From positions 85,128,882 to 85,192,881 of the forward strand of contig NC_090728.1 of the NCBI RefSeq assembly GCF_036898095.1: 64,000 nucleotides of DNA. Direction: 5' to 3'. Source of the DNA: Palaemon carinicauda. Taxonomy: Eukaryota; Arthropoda; Malacostraca; Decapoda; Palaemonidae. Below the pieces are notes generated by a model that was not told the DNA's origin, made no database searches, and saw nothing but the letters and a program-made list of their open reading frames with translations. Numbering within the stretch: position 1 is the stretch's first letter; each line of letters begins with the position of its first letter. The translations under genes were made by a program, and so were the position numbers. Below, in pieces: positions 10,719 to 20,904 of the stretch.

Positions 10719-12131
10719 AAGAATAAGGATCAATTTAAATTAATTGCACATCACAAAATACAATAAAGTTTCTAGCATGGGAGAACTAACTATATGCCTG
10801 GATACAAGTAAACCATATGAAAGGCTCAAACTAACACCTTATGGGTTATCTGGTAAGTGGTCTAGGCACGGCTAAGATGGATTTTTCTTCCAAAATCTGT
10901 TCAAGTTGGTGCAGCAGGTTTATTTGCACAAAATAAGACTAATTAATGGGTTTGTAAAAGAAAATTATGTAATACAACAATTTTCCCAGTTGTGACTTGT
11001 GGCCTAATGTGAAAGCCTCCCAAATATTCATGCTAACATATGAACTAAACTGAGTAAACCAAGCCAAAGCAAATGGTACTTAAATATTTACGTAAGACAC
11101 TTATTTCATCTACAAAAACAGTAAAGCATTTATTCCCAAACCTTGCCCTTACATGCATACTACTATAATATAATGAGGAACAGGACCAATTTATAAGAGG
11201 TCAATGGTGAACAATAGTTATATGAGGTCAATGGTATACAATAGTATCTATAAGATCTTTTCTTTGTTTATTATAGAATGAGAATCAATATGTATATAAA
11301 TGGCAGTAAATAAATTTGTCAACACATTCTAGGTACACATACTGTACTATATGAGATATCCACCGGTGCAAATCCTCCCATATTAAAGGCATTGTTGCAT
11401 ATGAAATTTCTCACTTTTATTGGAAGTGGTCCCCCCAAAAAAGCAAGACAAAACTATCTCTTAATAATGAAGAACTAAAAGGGTAATACATATACAGTAC
11501 ACTAAGCACAGAAATCTGTACAAATATAAAAAAAAAAAACATGTAAGAAAATCCCCTGAATTTGTTGAAATTATGTAAATATAGAGTACTACAGTGTACT
11601 AAAAAAACTTTCAAATCTCATTGGTGGGCTTAATTACTGTAAATAATAAAGTGAAAGTCCTATCAATCATAACAGTTATTTGAATGAGGGTTTGGGGGGG
11701 GGAGGAAGGTTGACCCTAGGGATTTAACGGACTAGTCGGACATTTGCATACTTGTGTGTCAGGAGTTAAGAGAGGCTGGTCTCAGGATGGGCATAAGTAA
11801 TTATTACCCGTAGACTATTGTTGCATGTAAAAAATATAGGACTCCCATCGCATTCCGTTACAAATTGCCTGGAGCCAATTTAATGCCAAGAACCTTTAAA
11901 GGAGCTCTAGCAATTTTACACAGAGGAAATAGTAGACAAAAATTAGTTTTCAGAGCAGCCCCTTTTTATGTGTACTGTACACAAAAACCCTTTATGTATG
12001 AGTCCAGTTAAGTGAACCGATTTCAAAACAGTTAAATGCCACCACTAGAAGAGTTGAAATAAATTTCAGTCATAAGTGAGAATTTTACATTTGCTTTGCT
12101 CGATATATACTTGTAAATCTTAATGAAAAAT
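10341..12131. other. AT-rich region without a recognised gene
   Basis: Contains a run of 31 A at 10687-10717 and short duplications near 11.2 kb (AGGTCAATGGT). No convincing ORF. The poly(A) run could mark the 3' end of an old retroposed sequence, but nothing upstream identifies it. Confidence 0.6.
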
Positions 12132-12521
12132 AAACGGATTTTGAGCGAAGCGAAAAATCTATTTTTGGGTGAGATAGCCATGGCGTCCTGATGGAAGGTT
12201 CCTTTTTGGTAGCTTCCTTGGGTATAAGACTACTAAGATATTCCCAGAGAATTTAACCACAGGTTATCACAGAATTCTAACTTCTGGAGCGAGTATCTCA
12301 AAGGTTTCCCCTTAAGACATCGTAATACAACAGGGGACGCGCATGTCTGAACGCGCCACATAGCTATCTTCACCCCGAACAGAGTTAATGCTTCGGTGTG
12401 TAAGGACTGAGAATAGCTGGGAGCCGTTCCACAGCTAATCTCACTCGTGGCTACTACTGATACTCGAGACGTAAACAAACGGACGCCATTGCTCTAATGA
12501 CGTCACGCCCGTCTTCATCCT
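12132..12521. repeat. element 2 left inverted terminal repeat
   Basis: Bases 12178-12521 match the reverse complement of 20549-20892 with no difference seen by eye, including an incidental 81-codon open frame. The outer 46 bases are unique to the left end and recur, complemented, in the internal complementary region. Confidence 0.92.
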
Positions 12522-12597
12522 GAAGCCAGTTGCTGCCCATCACCATGATACAGTAGCACAGGGTGGGAACAAAACTGGACGAAGTAGTAGGGAGGGT

Positions 12598-12692
12598 CCA
12601 TCAGGACGCCATGGCTATCTCACCCAAAAATAGATTTTTCGCTTCGCTCAAAATCCGTTTTTTGGGCTCAAGCCATGGCGTCCTGATGGAAG
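12598..12692. repeat. element 2 internal complementary region
   Basis: Bases 12598-12660 are the complement of the left terminus (to 12132), directly followed by 12661-12692, the complement of the right terminus. This reproduces the junction of a circle, the diagnostic DIRS1 layout thought to template joining of the two ends during replication. Confidence 0.92.
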
Positions 12693-13487
12693 AGTACCAG
12701 AGAATCAATGTATCGTGGTAGATTTTCCCCCAGTATTAAGTGCCTAGGCATTGACAAAACAGCAAAGTAATCTTAGATAAAGAACCATAGGGACGAAGTA
12801 TCCTGCCCCCCTTGGCAGTGAAGTTCCCATGGGCTATGCCGACGTCAAAGTGGTATTGAAGGGCTATTCATCCTGAGAGAAGAACTTGAAGAACTTAGAG
12901 ATGAAGCGGAATGTTTGGTATTTGTATAGGAACATTCTGAAATTAGACCAGTGGTGGTTGGGCACTGTGTATAGAGTTCATCTCTTGGTTATCAGAAGTA
13001 AGTATTCGTGTAGGAACCTTACTTAGTCAGGGTGAATATAATTTAGGATTAAACATCTTAAATTCTTCATAACCATAAGAAAGGAGGAATAAATAAAACT
13101 ATGACAGGTATGTATTTCATAGTAAGTAGGAGCTGATAGAGACGCACAAGTAATAAAATAGAAATTTTATTTCACAATGCAGAAATTAAATAATTTACAG
13201 CAAAAGTAAAGTTCATTTACAGTAATAATAATGTACATAGAAATAAAGGCTTGCTCTTGAATCTGAAAAGGAATTTCAGGATATTAGTAGGTACTCGTTC
13301 TCGAGGAACGCAAGTCTTTAAATAAAACACATCATGCTCAAGGCATGCGGCACTTGTGTGACACTATGACATTTCACCTGGGATAAGAACAGTTATAAAA
13401 GCACTAAGTGTTTTTTGACATCAATATGAATCGCTCGAGGGTCAACATAGGCACCCGAAGAGTTAGAGTCCCAAGTAACTCACTGTT
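12693..13487 (-). other. element 2 3' untranslated region
   Basis: About 800 bp between the YR stop and the internal complementary region. AT-rich with no ORF of note. Confidence 0.6.
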
Positions 13488-16256
13488 CTACGCAGAGTTA
13501 GGTGCAGGTTTCATAACACTACCTGCGGCTACCACAAAATGTTTGACTTCGTGCACTTGTTTCGCATAATGTTTAAAGAAAACTCGCGAGGACTTCCAGC
13601 CCGTGAAGTTTTTAAGGCTTTCAAAGTCCATGCTCTGAAAGAAATTCAGAGAAGATGCCACTTTTCTAGGATCATGACCAGCGGGTGTACTGTTCGGATC
13701 CGCTCTGCGAATGAAGTAGGTGATTTTCGCTCTTAATTGTTTCAGTGACAGGTCGCTGCCCGATGTTTCTCCTTTGAAGAGTTGGCCTCCACCAAAGTTC
13801 GAAGTTCTGCGAAGATAGACCTTGAGGCTCTCTACTGGACATAGAGAGACATCCTCCTTCAGGGGGCATATTCTCCAAGGGCCCCATCTTTTGGTGGGTA
13901 ATTCATTTTTAGCGAGAAACGTCGGATCAGGGGAGAGGGTCACTTCTCCTGAATCGGTAAACAGGATGTGTCCTTCTTCTCTTGATAATGCCACTATTTC
14001 GCTGACTCGAGCTCCCGAAGCGAGAGCAAATAAAAATATAACTTTCTGAGTCAGGTCCTTGAGGGGGCATGAATCATTGTCCAAGTTGGAGGCGAAATGG
14101 AGTACCTTGTCTAGTGACCAGGAGATCGGTTTCGGTGGGGGTGCTGGACGTAGGCGAGCACATGCTTTTGGTAGTTTGTTGAAGATGTCGTTGGACAGAT
14201 CAATTTGGAAAGCATATAGAATTGGTCTAGCCAAGGCCGATTTGCAGGTTGAAATCGTATTGGCTGCTAATCCTTGTCCATGAAGGTGAATAAAGAAGGA
14301 CATACAGAAATCAATTGTGATTTCTTTAGGATTTTTTGCCTTGACAAAGGAGACCCATTTCCTCCAGGATGATTCATATTGCCGTCTCGTGGATTCGGTC
14401 TTGTATTCCTCTAGGAAGTCTAGACTTTTCTTCGAGATCCCAAACCTCTTCTTTGCGGCAAGGGAGAGAAAATCATGAGATGAAGGTCCTTGATTTTCGA
14501 TGATGAAGCGAAGACAGTCGACTTCTGTACTTGTTGAGAGAGAACTGGGCCCGGGAGAGGGATCAGCTTGGGCTGCAGCTCCAGGACCAGGGGGTACCAG
14601 TTGCTCCGGGGCCACTTGGGAGCCACTAGGGCCGCTGTCCCTTTGAAGGTTCTCAGTTTGGAGAGGACTTTCAACAGAAGGTTGGTGGGAGGGAACAGGT
14701 AGATCTTGGACCATCTGTTCCAGTCCAGTGACATGGCGTCCACTGCTTCTGCTTTGGGGTCCTCGTACGGGGCTACGTACAGAGGAAGTTGATTGTTGTC
14801 GCTCGTTGCAAAGAGATCTATCTGAAGTTCTGGGACTTGGTGAGAGATGAAGGAGAACGATCTTGCGTCTAGAGCCCATTCCGACTCTATCGGGTTTGTC
14901 CGAGATAGAGCATCCGCTGTCACATTGCGGAATCCTTGTAGGTGAACTGCAGACAGGTGCCACTTCTTCTTCTCCGCCAGACGGAAGATTGGGAGAAGCA
15001 CCTGATTTATCTGGGGCGATCTTGAGCCTTGGCGATTGAGACAACGAACTACCACCGAGTTGTCTAGGGTTAGACGGATGTGGATCGAGGGCGGCGGGGA
15101 TAACTTCTTCAGAGTTAGAAGGACCGCCATGGCCTCCAAGATGTTTATGTGGAACGTCTTGAATAGTGGAGACCAGGTACCTTGAACCTGTTTCTGGTGG
15201 GAGTGACCTCCCCAACCTTCCAGTGAGGCATCCGTGTGGATGTTGAGTGATGGAGGAGGGTGTTGGAGAGGAATGGACCTTTTCAGGGCCTTTTCTTCCG
15301 ACCACGGCTTTAGGAGGCGTCGCAGTCTGTTTGGAAGCCGTCTCTTGAGGTCTCTTCGAGCGATGGATGCCGAGCGTCTCCAGACTCCCGCGGCATCCTT
15401 TAGCTGTGCACGAAGCACTGGGTTTGTCACTGAGGCGAATTGTAGAGAGCCTAGAACTCGTTCCTGCTGTCGTCTTGAAATGCGTTTGGATTTCAGTAGT
15501 CGCTTGACAGACCCTGCTATTTCCTTCCTTTTCTTCTGGGGGATGGAAAGGCGGTGTGACTGAAGATTCCAGTGGATTCCCAACCACTGAAACTTCTGAG
15601 CTGGAGAGAGGCGAGATTTTTTCTCGTGGATCTTGAATCCCAGGTGTTCTAGGTACTGGGTAACTTCGTTGCAAGACTTTGCACACTCTTCGGGCGATGG
15701 AGCCCAGACTAGCCAGTCGTCGAGGTAGGCCATCACCTGGACGTTTCTTAGGCGGAGCTGTTGTACTATGGCATCCGCCAGTTTTGTGAAGATCCGAGGG
15801 GCCACATTGAGGCCGAAGGGCATGGCCCGGAAGGCGTAGCTTTTCCTTTGGAGTCGAAATCCTAGGTAGGAGGAAGCGTGATGGTTCATTGGAATGTGCC
15901 AGTAGGCATCCGCCAGGTCTATAGAGACCGTGTAGGAACCTTGAGGCAGAAGGGTCCTTATTTGTTGAAGCGTCAGCATCTTGAATTTGTTGTTCTCTAT
16001 GAACTTGTTGAGGGGGGATAAGTCCAGAATGACTCTGAGTTTGTCTGAGTCCTTCTTGGGAACACAAAACAGTCTCCCTTGGAACCTGGTGGACTTTACC
16101 TTCCTTATCACCTTCTTGTTCAAGAGGTCTAGAACATATTCTCCCAGAAGGGGGGTTGATTGTTGGAAGAATTGCTGGAAGATTGGGGGTGGTTGAGTCC
16201 AACTCCAGCCTAGACCCTTCTTGACGATGCTGTGTGCCCAGGGATCGAAGGTCCAA
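13488..16256 (-). CDS. DIRS element 2 tyrosine recombinase (YR), long overlapping frame
   Basis: The frame is open for 922 codons, but the recombinase proper is the last 310 or so (from about 14.5 kb); the earlier part overlaps the RT ORF. The core-binding domain has RRQYESSWRKWVSFVKAKNP. Catalytic residues: Arg in SGARVSEIVAL, HxxR in GHDPR (H861, R864), and nucleophile Tyr in FFKHYAKQV (Y897). DIRS elements use this enzyme in place of a DDE integrase to insert a circular DNA intermediate. The frame is the same as gag, starting 43 bases after the gag stop. Confidence 0.9.
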   Translation of the reverse strand: MDLRSLGTQHRQEGSRLELDSTTPNLPAILPTINPPSGRICSRPLEQEGDKEGKVHQVPRETVLCSQEGLRQTQSHSGLIPPQQVHREQQIQDADASTNKDPSASRFLHGLYRPGGCLLAHSNEPSRFLLPRISTPKEKLRLPGHALRPQCGPSDLHKTGGCHSTTAPPKKRPGDGLPRRLASLGSIARRVCKVLQRSYPVPRTPGIQDPREKISPLSSSEVSVVGNPLESSVTPPFHPPEEKEGNSRVCQATTEIQTHFKTTAGTSSRLSTIRLSDKPSASCTAKGCRGSLETLGIHRSKRPQETASKQTATPPKAVVGRKGPEKVHSSPTPSSITQHPHGCLTGRLGRSLPPETGSRYLVSTIQDVPHKHLGGHGGPSNSEEVIPAALDPHPSNPRQLGGSSLSQSPRLKIAPDKSGASPNLPSGGEEEVAPVCSSPTRIPQCDSGCSISDKPDRVGMGSRRKIVLLHLSPSPRTSDRSLCNERQQSTSSVRSPVRGPQSRSSGRHVTGLEQMVQDLPVPSHQPSVESPLQTENLQRDSGPSGSQVAPEQLVPPGPGAAAQADPSPGPSSLSTSTEVDCLRFIIENQGPSSHDFLSLAAKKRFGISKKSLDFLEEYKTESTRRQYESSWRKWVSFVKAKNPKEITIDFCMSFFIHLHGQGLAANTISTCKSALARPILYAFQIDLSNDIFNKLPKACARLRPAPPPKPISWSLDKVLHFASNLDNDSCPLKDLTQKVIFLFALASGARVSEIVALSREEGHILFTDSGEVTLSPDPTFLAKNELPTKRWGPWRICPLKEDVSLCPVESLKVYLRRTSNFGGGQLFKGETSGSDLSLKQLRAKITYFIRRADPNSTPAGHDPRKVASSLNFFQSMDFESLKNFTGWKSSRVFFKHYAKQVHEVKHFVVAAGSVMKPAPNSA

Positions 16257-16522
16257 CGATCCTGGAATTGGCGGAGTCTTCCTCCCACCGGAAGCACTTC
16301 ATTGCTTCTGGTGTCCCGAGGACTTGCTGCCTCGGCCGCTAGCTCCCTTTCCTCCTCTACCTCTGGAGGGACGGCGAGATGCGTCTTTGCTTGCACCCCT
16401 GAATGAGCCTCTACCTTTGGCATGAAAGGTAGTTGATTGTTGCTCAAAGGCAGGGGTGAAGACCGGTGACTGTGACAACACCGGTTGGGGGACCAATTGA
16501 AAGGTCTGTTGTGGTTGGGCAA
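14420..16522 (-). CDS. DIRS element 2 reverse transcriptase / RNase H / methyltransferase-like ORF
   Basis: Open frame of 700 codons, overlapping gag by 224 nt in the +1 frame; the N-terminal 75 or so residues may not be translated as such. RT: D205 in DLADAYWH and YLDD at 266-269. RNase H: D431 in TDAS, E463 in HINILEA, D487 in LDN, D537 in TADALSR. The C-terminal region has YLFPPT (608-613) at the place of a Dam-like methyltransferase motif. No stop or shift. Confidence 0.93.
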   Translation of the reverse strand: MPNHNRPFNWSPNRCCHSHRSSPLPLSNNQLPFMPKVEAHSGVQAKTHLAVPPEVEEERELAAEAASPRDTRSNEVLPVGGRLRQFQDRWTFDPWAHSIVKKGLGWSWTQPPPIFQQFFQQSTPLLGEYVLDLLNKKVIRKVKSTRFQGRLFCVPKKDSDKLRVILDLSPLNKFIENNKFKMLTLQQIRTLLPQGSYTVSIDLADAYWHIPMNHHASSYLGFRLQRKSYAFRAMPFGLNVAPRIFTKLADAIVQQLRLRNVQVMAYLDDWLVWAPSPEECAKSCNEVTQYLEHLGFKIHEKKSRLSPAQKFQWLGIHWNLQSHRLSIPQKKRKEIAGSVKRLLKSKRISRRQQERVLGSLQFASVTNPVLRAQLKDAAGVWRRSASIARRDLKRRLPNRLRRLLKPWSEEKALKRSIPLQHPPPSLNIHTDASLEGWGGHSHQKQVQGTWSPLFKTFHINILEAMAVLLTLKKLSPPPSIHIRLTLDNSVVVRCLNRQGSRSPQINQVLLPIFRLAEKKKWHLSAVHLQGFRNVTADALSRTNPIESEWALDARSFSFISHQVPELQIDLFATSDNNQLPLYVAPYEDPKAEAVDAMSLDWNRWSKIYLFPPTNLLLKVLSKLRTFKGTAALVAPKWPRSNWYPLVLELQPKLIPLPGPVLSQQVQKSTVFASSSKIKDLHLMIFSPLPQRRGLGSRRKV

Positions 16523-18248
16523 CCACTTGGGAGGTAGCGGGTCCCGGAAACTGACGTCTTTGCTGACGTTGCTGGGGTTTTGACTTTTGGGGTTTCCTCT
16601 TAGGCTGAGGTCCGTCGTCCTGAGAGGGTTTCCTTTTCCTGGACATGCCCCACTTGTGGAGAAGGTTCCTATTCTCCGTGGCGGCTCTGTCAGTGATTTC
16701 CTTCACAAGGTCAGAAGGAAACAGGTGCTTTCCCCAGATGTTGGAGGAAATCAGCCTCCGGGGTTCGTGTTTCACGGTGGCACCGGCGAACACGAATTCA
16801 CGACAGGCTCTTCGAGCCTTTATGAAGTGGTACAAGTCCTTCATTACCGTCAGTAAGTGGGATTTGGAGAGTACCATGTAGTGATCTGGTACTCTAGTGT
16901 CACAGGCCATAACTTCCAGTTGGACTTGATGAGAAAGAGATGCCGCAAGCCTCTCCTTCGTGTCTTGTTCCCGGCGAAGGAGGTGATCGTTGAGCTTAGG
17001 GAGGTCTTCATTAAACTGACGTCCGGCGACGTCAGGATCGAGCCTTCCCACGACGAAAGTATGTTGAACATCTTTCCAGTGTCGAGCGTCAGGGGGGGTC
17101 ACGATGGAGAAGGGTCTGCACTCCTCCAGTGCAGGGCAGGGTTTCCCTTCTTCCGCCGCTTTAAGGCATGCAGCTAAGGCCTTTTCCAAGAATGGAAGAA
17201 CCGCAGTATCAGGTGCAACGTAAGTAGGGTGCTTCTTGCTCAATGCCGGAAGCTTAGAGCAGGTAAAGCCTCTACTCTTGAATGCGGAGGCTAGCATAGC
17301 CTGGGCCTTTGCGAGATCGAACACTATCTCTTCCTTAGGTTCGGTCTCTTCCTTCGAGGCAGGTTCGGAACGAAGCCGGACGTAACAGTCCGGGTAGGCC
17401 TCAAAGCTTGGGAAGAACTCTACATCTTCCAAAGGGACCGTGCCGATCTTATCACTGACAAAGATCCTGCCGGTCGCAATAACCATATGCTCTGCATACC
17501 TCCACGGGTTGGCATGAGAGCAAGCGGGGAGATCCTTGACCGAAATCTTCTTCGGCTCTCTGGATCCTATCATCGACCTGATGGACTCCTGGTTCTCCTT
17601 CAGCCTGTCGTCCATGACGGCTCTAATCAGCCGGATCAGTTCTTGAGTGGAAGAAGAAGGATCCGGAGTCGAGGAGGTAGACGGAATAGACATTTCCGTC
17701 GGTGTAGGAGTAGGAGGGGGGATGGACGAGGGAGCAGCCTCTTGCTCCGACTCGGTGTATTCCACCTTGTCTTCGTCATCTTCGGCTCCTTGAGCCATAA
17801 GCGTTTTCTCCATGTCTTCCGAGACATCCGAAATCTGTTCGTCATCTTCGGAATCCAAACGACACTCGTGCATGGACTGAGCCATGACTACATCAGGTTC
17901 CACCGTAATTTGGACAGTGGGGATCACGTCTTTGGGTACCACTGAGTCAGGGGAGGCCTTAGGGAACAATAGTGACCTCAGTTCTTCGGTGGCCAGGTAC
18001 GGTCCGGTAGCATTTTTCTGGAAGCCACGCACCCACTTGCGCAGCTTTTCACAAGAAATGTCTCTAACCTCCGCTGAAGGAGGATTATGGAAGGCCTCAA
18101 CTAGGTGAGCCTGACAGACCGTACAATCCAGTGGATTCCAAAACTTCAAATCCCCTTTCTTGTCTGCACAAGGGGCGTGAGTCCTGCAAGCCGTATGCCC
18201 GTAAAACTGCGGGCGTTTCACAGCGCAGAAGGCGAAATCACACTTCAT
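16299..18248 (-). CDS. DIRS element 2 gag (ORF1)
   Basis: 649 codons, ATG at 18246-18248, stop TGA at 16299-16301. Cys/His pairs near the N-terminus (C3, C8, H17, C20, H24, C27, then CTVCQAH at 42-48) suggest a zinc-binding module. The middle is acidic and Ser/Pro-rich, followed by a conserved helical part and a basic Gly/Arg-rich tail (SRGRGGKGASGRGSK) likely to bind nucleic acid. Intact. On the minus strand a good 3' splice-site sequence (CTTTCTTCCACAG) ends 9 bases before the ATG. Confidence 0.85.
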   Translation of the reverse strand: MKCDFAFCAVKRPQFYGHTACRTHAPCADKKGDLKFWNPLDCTVCQAHLVEAFHNPPSAEVRDISCEKLRKWVRGFQKNATGPYLATEELRSLLFPKASPDSVVPKDVIPTVQITVEPDVVMAQSMHECRLDSEDDEQISDVSEDMEKTLMAQGAEDDEDKVEYTESEQEAAPSSIPPPTPTPTEMSIPSTSSTPDPSSSTQELIRLIRAVMDDRLKENQESIRSMIGSREPKKISVKDLPACSHANPWRYAEHMVIATGRIFVSDKIGTVPLEDVEFFPSFEAYPDCYVRLRSEPASKEETEPKEEIVFDLAKAQAMLASAFKSRGFTCSKLPALSKKHPTYVAPDTAVLPFLEKALAACLKAAEEGKPCPALEECRPFSIVTPPDARHWKDVQHTFVVGRLDPDVAGRQFNEDLPKLNDHLLRREQDTKERLAASLSHQVQLEVMACDTRVPDHYMVLSKSHLLTVMKDLYHFIKARRACREFVFAGATVKHEPRRLISSNIWGKHLFPSDLVKEITDRAATENRNLLHKWGMSRKRKPSQDDGPQPKRKPQKSKPQQRQQRRQFPGPATSQVVAQPQQTFQLVPQPVLSQSPVFTPAFEQQSTTFHAKGRGSFRGASKDASRRPSRGRGGKGASGRGSKSSGHQKQ

Positions 18249-20548
18249 CTGCTCCTCCTGTGGAAGAAAGAGAAAATGAGTATGGGGGAGTCATAAGAAT
18301 GGCTCTTAAACTAAGTTAATATTAATTATTAATTTTAACTTAATGAAGGTGTGATGCATAGAGAATGAAAATAGTAAAGGAGAACATGCTCCATGCATCT
18401 CGCCCGGCTGGTTACCATAAGCTTGGTCCCTGGATAATCCGAGTGACCGAGGGCACTGGATATAATTCCCTAGAATTCCAAGTATTTTGGAATTCCATGG
18501 AAAAAACCAAGGACAAGATTGGGACCGAATTCATTCGGTTCCCAGTTAAGGGCCAGAAGGCCTCATTTAAAAGGTAACTGCTTCTGGCAACCAGCCGTGC
18601 TAAGATGCACATAGCATGCTGGAATTAGAAGAATGCAAAGAGACAGCATGATCACTAATAGAGCAGTACTAGGTACTGATCTTAATAGCAGAAGCAGCTT
18701 ATCTGTTTGCGATATAGGGCTATCATTGTCTTATGATAGCTACAGGAAGGGGGTGCAAGTATTCTTGACGCCTCCGGGGCATCCGGCAAGCCGCCGGCAT
18801 GCCGGAGCTCGCTCCAGCATAGATTCTGGCATTGGGACAGACAATGTTCAAAGTCAGTCAAATACCAGGATGGCGGCCGCCGGCACAACGGCGGCACGCC
18901 GGCAGGGAGCGGCGGCTCCGGCAGTCGGAGGATGCCAGATTGGTGACTGGGATAAGGATGGTTAAGGCTGTACCGGGTTGCCGGCAGTATATGCCGGCAC
19001 TCCGGCGGCCGACCGGCAAGCGGACGACAAGCTAGGAGGAGGAGAGCCGCCGGTAGTAGCCGGCGGCAGCCGGCAGTCCCTCGGTACACGGGGGGCTGGC
19101 GGCAAGGTTAGGGAGAGTCACCAAGTAGGAGGCAGGTATTGCCGACAGTAGAGGCGGCAAGAGACCGGCACCCGGATAGGGAGAGAGACAGGGGGGGAGG
19201 GGGGAAGGGATGTAGGAAGTACCATCAGGATTCCAAACATCCCTCCCCCTCCCTGAGGGGGTGTACCCATGATAGAGGCAGGCTCTAACATCCATGAGCA
19301 GGGGTCACTAGGGACCGGGAGCAAGGTAGCCCAAGGGAGGGCTAGGGAACACCCAAGGGGGGGGGAGACTCCCATATGCAGAACTATACTAGTAACTAAC
19401 CTTATAGGACACTATGAAGGTATATGTACCAGAGCGGACTGCACAAGGAAGCTCGGGTAGCCCTACTATTCCACCCTAAGGAGGAGTTGTAGGACAGGGG
19501 ACAGATGGGTATAAACTAACCTAAGCATAGGCTAGGCTATACAAGAGATAGGTGGGGAGGGAGAAGAGAGAAGTCTTCCCAGGAAGGGTTTCTGTACCAG
19601 AGCGGCCACTAAGGAAAGGGAGGACACTCCCTAACCTAAGATCAGGCAGATCAGCTAAAACGGTGCAAGAGTACAGTTTCAGCATGGAACAGAGAAACCT
19701 TCCTAACCTAACCTAGAACAGGGCTAAGAGTCCTGAACTAGGAAAGGAAGAAGACATATCGCTATCGCAGGAAAGTCATAGACTATCCTAGCCATAGAGG
19801 TAGGCTAGCCTAACCTCACTCTCGGACGCAACCCTAAAGGGGGTTCATTCCTTTAGGGAGAACAGAGAGGCGATATATACTCTATTAGACAATTAATCCC
19901 TTTACTCAGAAAAGGAATCAAGGCTAAATAGAGGGAATGCCAAGGCAGGGGATGAAGGAAGCATATAGGGGTCCTAACATTAGGTTAGGCTAGAAAGAGT
20001 CACTGACTAGCCTATCCCCTATATGGTCCCTGAAGGCGAAAACATTTGCATCACTGTCAAAAGTATTGTAAAATAATGCCACTATCTTCATAACTTAGTC
20101 TAGGATCACTAATAAATCATGCATGAACACTTGTATGTAGGCTCCTGGCCTGGGGGCTATAGTAGCCGACTGGTATGAGGTCAATCGATGACCGATAAAA
20201 AGCGTCTAAACACGATATAAAAGTTCCTAGCTATGAAGACTAAATAAACTAATGTATTCGATTAGTATATAATGCCGGAAACGTTGTTGTGGCTAACTAA
20301 ATAAGACATGCATAACAACAACGACGCCATAAAATGGCGGGTCCGGTAGAGGCACAGCTCTGCCACAAAACAGCAATTATCTCGAAAAGTAATATTTACT
20401 TTACGGCCAGAGCTTAATTAAACAATACTGGAACCTTGTACTCAACTTTCCAGAAGAAGGCGAGGCTGAAGGTAACGACATAGCGAAGATGCAAAACGAT
20501 AAAGTTAACACAGGGAAAATCCGTCTAAGTAGGGCAGCTACTAAACAA
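18249..20548 (-). other. element 2 long 5' leader with CCGGC-rich block
   Basis: 2.3 kb between the right ITR and gag with no convincing ORF. Bases 18770-19180 are GC-rich and dense in CCGGC/GCCGG; the rest has purine-rich stretches (GGGAGGG) and repeated CTAACCTA words. It may be partly intronic, given the acceptor just before gag. Confidence 0.6.
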
Positions 20549-20904
20549 AGGATGAAGACGGGCGTGACGTCATTAGAGCAATGGCGTCCGTTTGTTTACG
20601 TCTCGAGTATCAGTAGTAGCCACGAGTGAGATTAGCTGTGGAACGGCTCCCAGCTATTCTCAGTCCTTACACACCGAAGCATTAACTCTGTTCGGGGTGA
20701 AGATAGCTATGTGGCGCGTTCAGACATGCGCGTCCCCTGTTGTATTACGATGTCTTAAGGGGAAACCTTTGAGATACTCGCTCCAGAAGTTAGAATTCTG
20801 TGATAACCTGTGGTTAAATTCTCTGGGAATATCTTAGTAGTCTTATACCCAAGGAAGCTACCAAAAAGGAACCTTCCATCAGGACGCCATGGCTTGAGCC
20901 CAAA
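20549..20904. repeat. element 2 right inverted terminal repeat
   Basis: Reverse complement of the left ITR. The outermost GGCTTGAGCCCAAA is specific to this end; the exact end is blurred by an A run. Confidence 0.9.

Larger units (their letters stand above)
12132..20904 (-). mobile_element. DIRS element 2, full length and apparently intact
   Basis: 8.8 kb bounded by inverted terminal repeats, with three open frames in sense order gag (18248-16299), RT/RH/MT (16522-14420) and YR (to 13488). Then come a 3' region and an internal complementary region. The outermost bases differ between termini: the left end has GGATTTTGAGCGAAGCG, the right end ends in GGCTTGAGCCCAAA. The 5' leader between right ITR and gag is unusually long (2.3 kb). 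No target-site duplication is visible, as expected for recombinase-mediated insertion. It lies 1.7 kb beyond the ALG-2 stop codon. Confidence 0.93.

Noticed and set aside
12233..12478. 81-codon ORF, identical to one at 20592-20837 on the other strand
   Set aside because: It lies entirely within the inverted terminal repeats of element 2, so the identity comes from the repeat, not from a conserved gene.
12997..13017. AGTAAGTATTCGTGTAGGAAC in element 2, 20 of 21 bases like the right end of element 1
   Set aside because: No other similarity to element 1 around it, so a nested terminus cannot be supported.
18682..19375. Several overlapping ORFs rich in Pro, Leu and Arg on both strands
   Set aside because: Produced by the GC-rich CCGGC block; no motif, no conservation between frames.
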